Positions 6,655 through 8,386 of a stretch of 8,386 nucleotides of DNA are shown piece after piece; position 1 is the first letter of the stretch; each line of letters begins with the position of its first letter. The notes under the pieces were generated by a model. It worked only from the letters and a program-made list of their open reading frames with translations, was not told where the DNA came from and searched no databases. The stretch lies in NCBI GenBank assembly GCA_025453855.1, contig JALOPO010000061.1, positions 1-8,386 on the forward strand, in the 5' to 3' direction. The DNA is from Gemmatimonadaceae bacterium. Its GTDB lineage: Bacteria > Gemmatimonadota > Gemmatimonadetes > Gemmatimonadales > Gemmatimonadaceae. The translations under genes and the position numbers were made by a program.

Positions 6655-8057
6655 CAGTGATGCCCCCCGTGGCCATGCCCTTCACGCAGCATCTTCGGCG
6701 GGATGATCTCCTTCACCTCGGCCAGCGCGACCACCGGCATCTGGCGGATGAAGAGGAGGAACCACATGAAGAACCAGCCGAACGACCCGAGCAGGAAGCC
6801 CATGTCGACCCAGGTCGGGACGTAGTCGGTCCACTGCCACGGCTCGTACTCGTGGCTCAGCGACGGGACGACGATCACCCAGCGCTCGTACCACATGCCG
6901 ATGTTGATGATCGCGCCCAGCGTCCAGAGCCAGTACGTGTTGCGGCGGAGCTTCTGGCTGAAGAGCGAGAGCGGGAAGACCATGTTGCAGAGGAGCAGGA
7001 TCCAGGCGCTCCACCACCACTGCCCGAAGACGCGGTTCCAGAAGTACTCCTGCTCGGGCGCCACGCCGCCGTACCAGGCGATGAAGAACTCCGACAGGTA
7101 GCCGCAGCCGACCATGATGCTCGTGAAGAGCACCACCTTGGCGGTCGCGTCCAGGTGGTTGAGCGTGATGTAGTGCTCGAGCCCCCACCACTTCCGGATC
7201 GGGATGATCAGCGTCCAGACCATCGCGAAGCCGGAGAAGATCGCGCCGCCCACGAAGTAGGGCGGGAAGATCGTCGTGTGCCAGCCGGGGACGATCGACA
7301 TGGCGAAGTCGAACGACACGACCGAGTGCACCGAGAAGACGAGCGGCGTGGCGAAGGCCGCCAGGAAGAGGTACATGCGGGCGAAGTGCCGCCACTCGCG
7401 ATCGGTGTTGCGCCAGCCGAGCGAGAGCACCGCGAAGATCCGCTTGCGGATCGGGTTCGTCTCCCGGTCGCGGAGCACCGCGATGTCGGGGATGAGCCCG
7501 ACGTAGAGGAACGTCGTCGAGATCGTCAGGTAGGTCGAGATCGCGAACACGTCCCACAGCAGCGGGCTCTTGAACTGCGGCCAGAGGAGGCGCCAGTTCG
7601 GGTACGGGATGAGCCAGAAGAACTTCCACGGCCGCCCGATGTGGATGATCGGGAAGAGCCCCGCCGTGAGCACCGCGAAGACCGTCATCGCCTCGGAGGC
7701 GCGGTAGATCGTGGTGCGGTAGCCGGCGCGGAAGAGGAAGAGCACCGCCGAGATGAGCGTCCCGGCGTGGCCGATGCCGACCCAGAACACGAAGGTGATG
7801 ATGTACACGCCCCACATGACCGGCGGCGCGTACCCGGCGTTGCCCAGCCCCCAGTAGATCTGGAAGACCCAGGTCATCGCCCCGGTGAGCATCGCCGCCA
7901 CCGCCAGTCCGAGCCCGATGAACCACTTCGGGCTCGGCTTGAGCGTGGCGAGGATCTCGTTGTCGACCTGCTCGAAGCTGGTCACCGCCGGGAGCTGGAT
8001 CCCGGGCTCGGTGATGTTCGGACGCCGCGTCGGCGCCGGCTGCGCGATCGTAGCCAT
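6654..8057 (-). CDS. actC: Alternative complex III NrfD-like integral membrane subunit ActC
   Basis: This 467-residue protein is a full-length NrfD/PsrC-family subunit. Ten hydrophobic segments can be seen at roughly residues 45-67, 81-106, 120-141, 168-190, 227-248, 265-286, 305-325, 348-366, 375-396 and 417-437. It should oxidise quinol in the cytoplasmic membrane and hand electrons to ActB. Polar residues sit where the family keeps its quinol-site ligands: His97 (GHAG), His139 (IIHIGRPW), Asp169 (LLWD) and Asp250. I recall a His/Asp set near these positions being assigned to quinol binding in ACIII structures, but could not check the numbering. The ATG at 8057 lies 14 nt after the actB stop; a weak GAGGA about 11 nt upstream overlaps the end of actB. 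The stop overlaps the actD start as TGATG. The C-terminus ends in a short His/Gly tail (GHGHGGHH). Identity is firm because actB lies before it and actD, actE and actF after it. Confidence 0.96.
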   Translation of the reverse strand: MATIAQPAPTRRPNITEPGIQLPAVTSFEQVDNEILATLKPSPKWFIGLGLAVAAMLTGAMTWVFQIYWGLGNAGYAPPVMWGVYIITFVFWVGIGHAGTLISAVLFLFRAGYRTTIYRASEAMTVFAVLTAGLFPIIHIGRPWKFFWLIPYPNWRLLWPQFKSPLLWDVFAISTYLTISTTFLYVGLIPDIAVLRDRETNPIRKRIFAVLSLGWRNTDREWRHFARMYLFLAAFATPLVFSVHSVVSFDFAMSIVPGWHTTIFPPYFVGGAIFSGFAMVWTLIIPIRKWWGLEHYITLNHLDATAKVVLFTSIMVGCGYLSEFFIAWYGGVAPEQEYFWNRVFGQWWWSAWILLLCNMVFPLSLFSQKLRRNTYWLWTLGAIINIGMWYERWVIVVPSLSHEYEPWQWTDYVPTWVDMGFLLGSFGWFFMWFLLFIRQMPVVALAEVKEIIPPKMLREGHGHGGHH

Positions 8058-8071
8058 CGTGGTGCGCGTCC

Positions 8072-8386
8072 TCAGGCCGTGGCCGGCGCGAGGTCGGCCG
8101 GGTGGGTGATCTTCTTGAGGTAGACGACGGCGGTGTACGTGTTCAGCACCTCGAACACGTGGTACGCCCGCTCGTCGGTCGCCAGCTTGGCCACCGTCCA
8201 GCTCGGGTCGGCCGCGTCACCGAAGGTGATCGCGCGGCTCGGGCAGGCCTGCGCGCAGGCGGTCGTGAACTCGTCCGCCTGCAGCGGGCGATGCTCGAGA
8301 TCCGCGCGCGTCTCCGCCTCGCGGATGCGCTGCACGCAGAAGGTGCACTTCTCCATGACGCCCTTGCCGCGGACGGTGACGTCCGG
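8072..8386 (-). CDS. actB: Alternative complex III iron-sulfur subunit ActB, C-terminal part (5' end outside window)
   Basis: Only the last 104 codons are in the window; the frame is open to the right edge, so the in-frame ATG at 8356 is internal and not the start. The visible part carries a CxxC pair (CTFC, residues 14 and 17 of the visible part) and a CxxxCP motif (CAQACP). These are typical of the ferredoxin-like, PsrB/NrfC-type half of ActB, which binds Fe-S clusters. The phrase GVMEKCTFCVQRI is highly characteristic of molybdopterin-oxidoreductase-type Fe-S subunits. In the known complexes ActB is a periplasmic peripheral subunit that passes electrons from the quinol site to the haem subunits. 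It ends 14 nt before actC, in the order expected of an ACIII operon. The large N-terminal molybdopterin-fold half and actA should lie to the right. An isolated PsrB-like protein is the alternative, but the downstream genes make actB very likely. Confidence 0.93.
   Translation of the reverse strand, partial: PDVTVRGKGVMEKCTFCVQRIREAETRADLEHRPLQADEFTTACAQACPSRAITFGDAADPSWTVAKLATDERAYHVFEVLNTYTAVVYLKKITHPADLAPATA

Noticed and set aside
6657..8123. Plus-strand open frame of 488 codons opposite actC
   Set aside because: Highly charged shadow of a membrane-protein gene; actC on the other strand is unambiguous.
8072..8356. Separate small ferredoxin gene starting at the ATG at 8356
   Set aside because: The frame stays open to the window edge and the preceding codons (PDVTVRGKGV) fit ActB, so the ATG is internal.

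Overview
The window is very GC-rich and densely coded, and every supported gene lies on the minus strand, so it reads from right to left. The GC bias, the gene style and the mix of genes would fit a Gemmatimonadota-like soil or aquatic bacterium. That placement is an inference, because no rRNA or other taxonomic marker is present. No tRNA, rRNA, CRISPR array, insertion sequence, attachment site or origin was seen.

Right half (about 4090-8386): five consecutive genes of an alternative complex III (ACIII, quinol:electron-acceptor oxidoreductase) operon in the canonical order actB (3' end only), actC, actD, actE, actF. The genes are tightly coupled: a 14-nt gap for B-C, a TGATG overlap for C-D, an 11-nt overlap for D-E and a GTGA overlap for E-F. 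ActC and ActF are polytopic NrfD-like membrane subunits. ActD is a two-helix membrane subunit (DUF3341). ActE is a monohaem cytochrome c lipoprotein. The visible part of ActB is the C-terminal iron-sulfur region. Together they should oxidise membrane quinol and pass electrons through periplasmic Fe-S clusters and haems to an acceptor such as cytochrome c or an oxidase. The pentahaem subunit ActA would be expected beyond the right edge. No actG-like gene follows actF.

Middle (3836-4089, 254 nt): a non-coding boundary. Two stem-loops follow the actF stop, the larger having a 15-position stem with one mismatch. Further on there is a plausible sigma70-type promoter for the next unit.

Left half (1-3835): a second, shorter transcription unit. 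It holds a predicted lipoprotein made almost entirely of four Ig-like repeats of about 110 residues. After 17 nt comes an AddB/RecB-type nuclease gene that runs off the left edge. That gene carries a clear frame disruption near position 540. Upstream of it the protein is normal in one frame. Downstream the family-like sequence, including the Cys and His landmarks of an AddB-type PD-(D/E)XK nuclease domain, continues in another frame, while the original frame becomes Arg/Ser/Cys-rich and stops at 369. No wholly new system was recognised. The points most worth checking are the frameshift, the repeat lipoprotein and its pairing with the nuclease gene.
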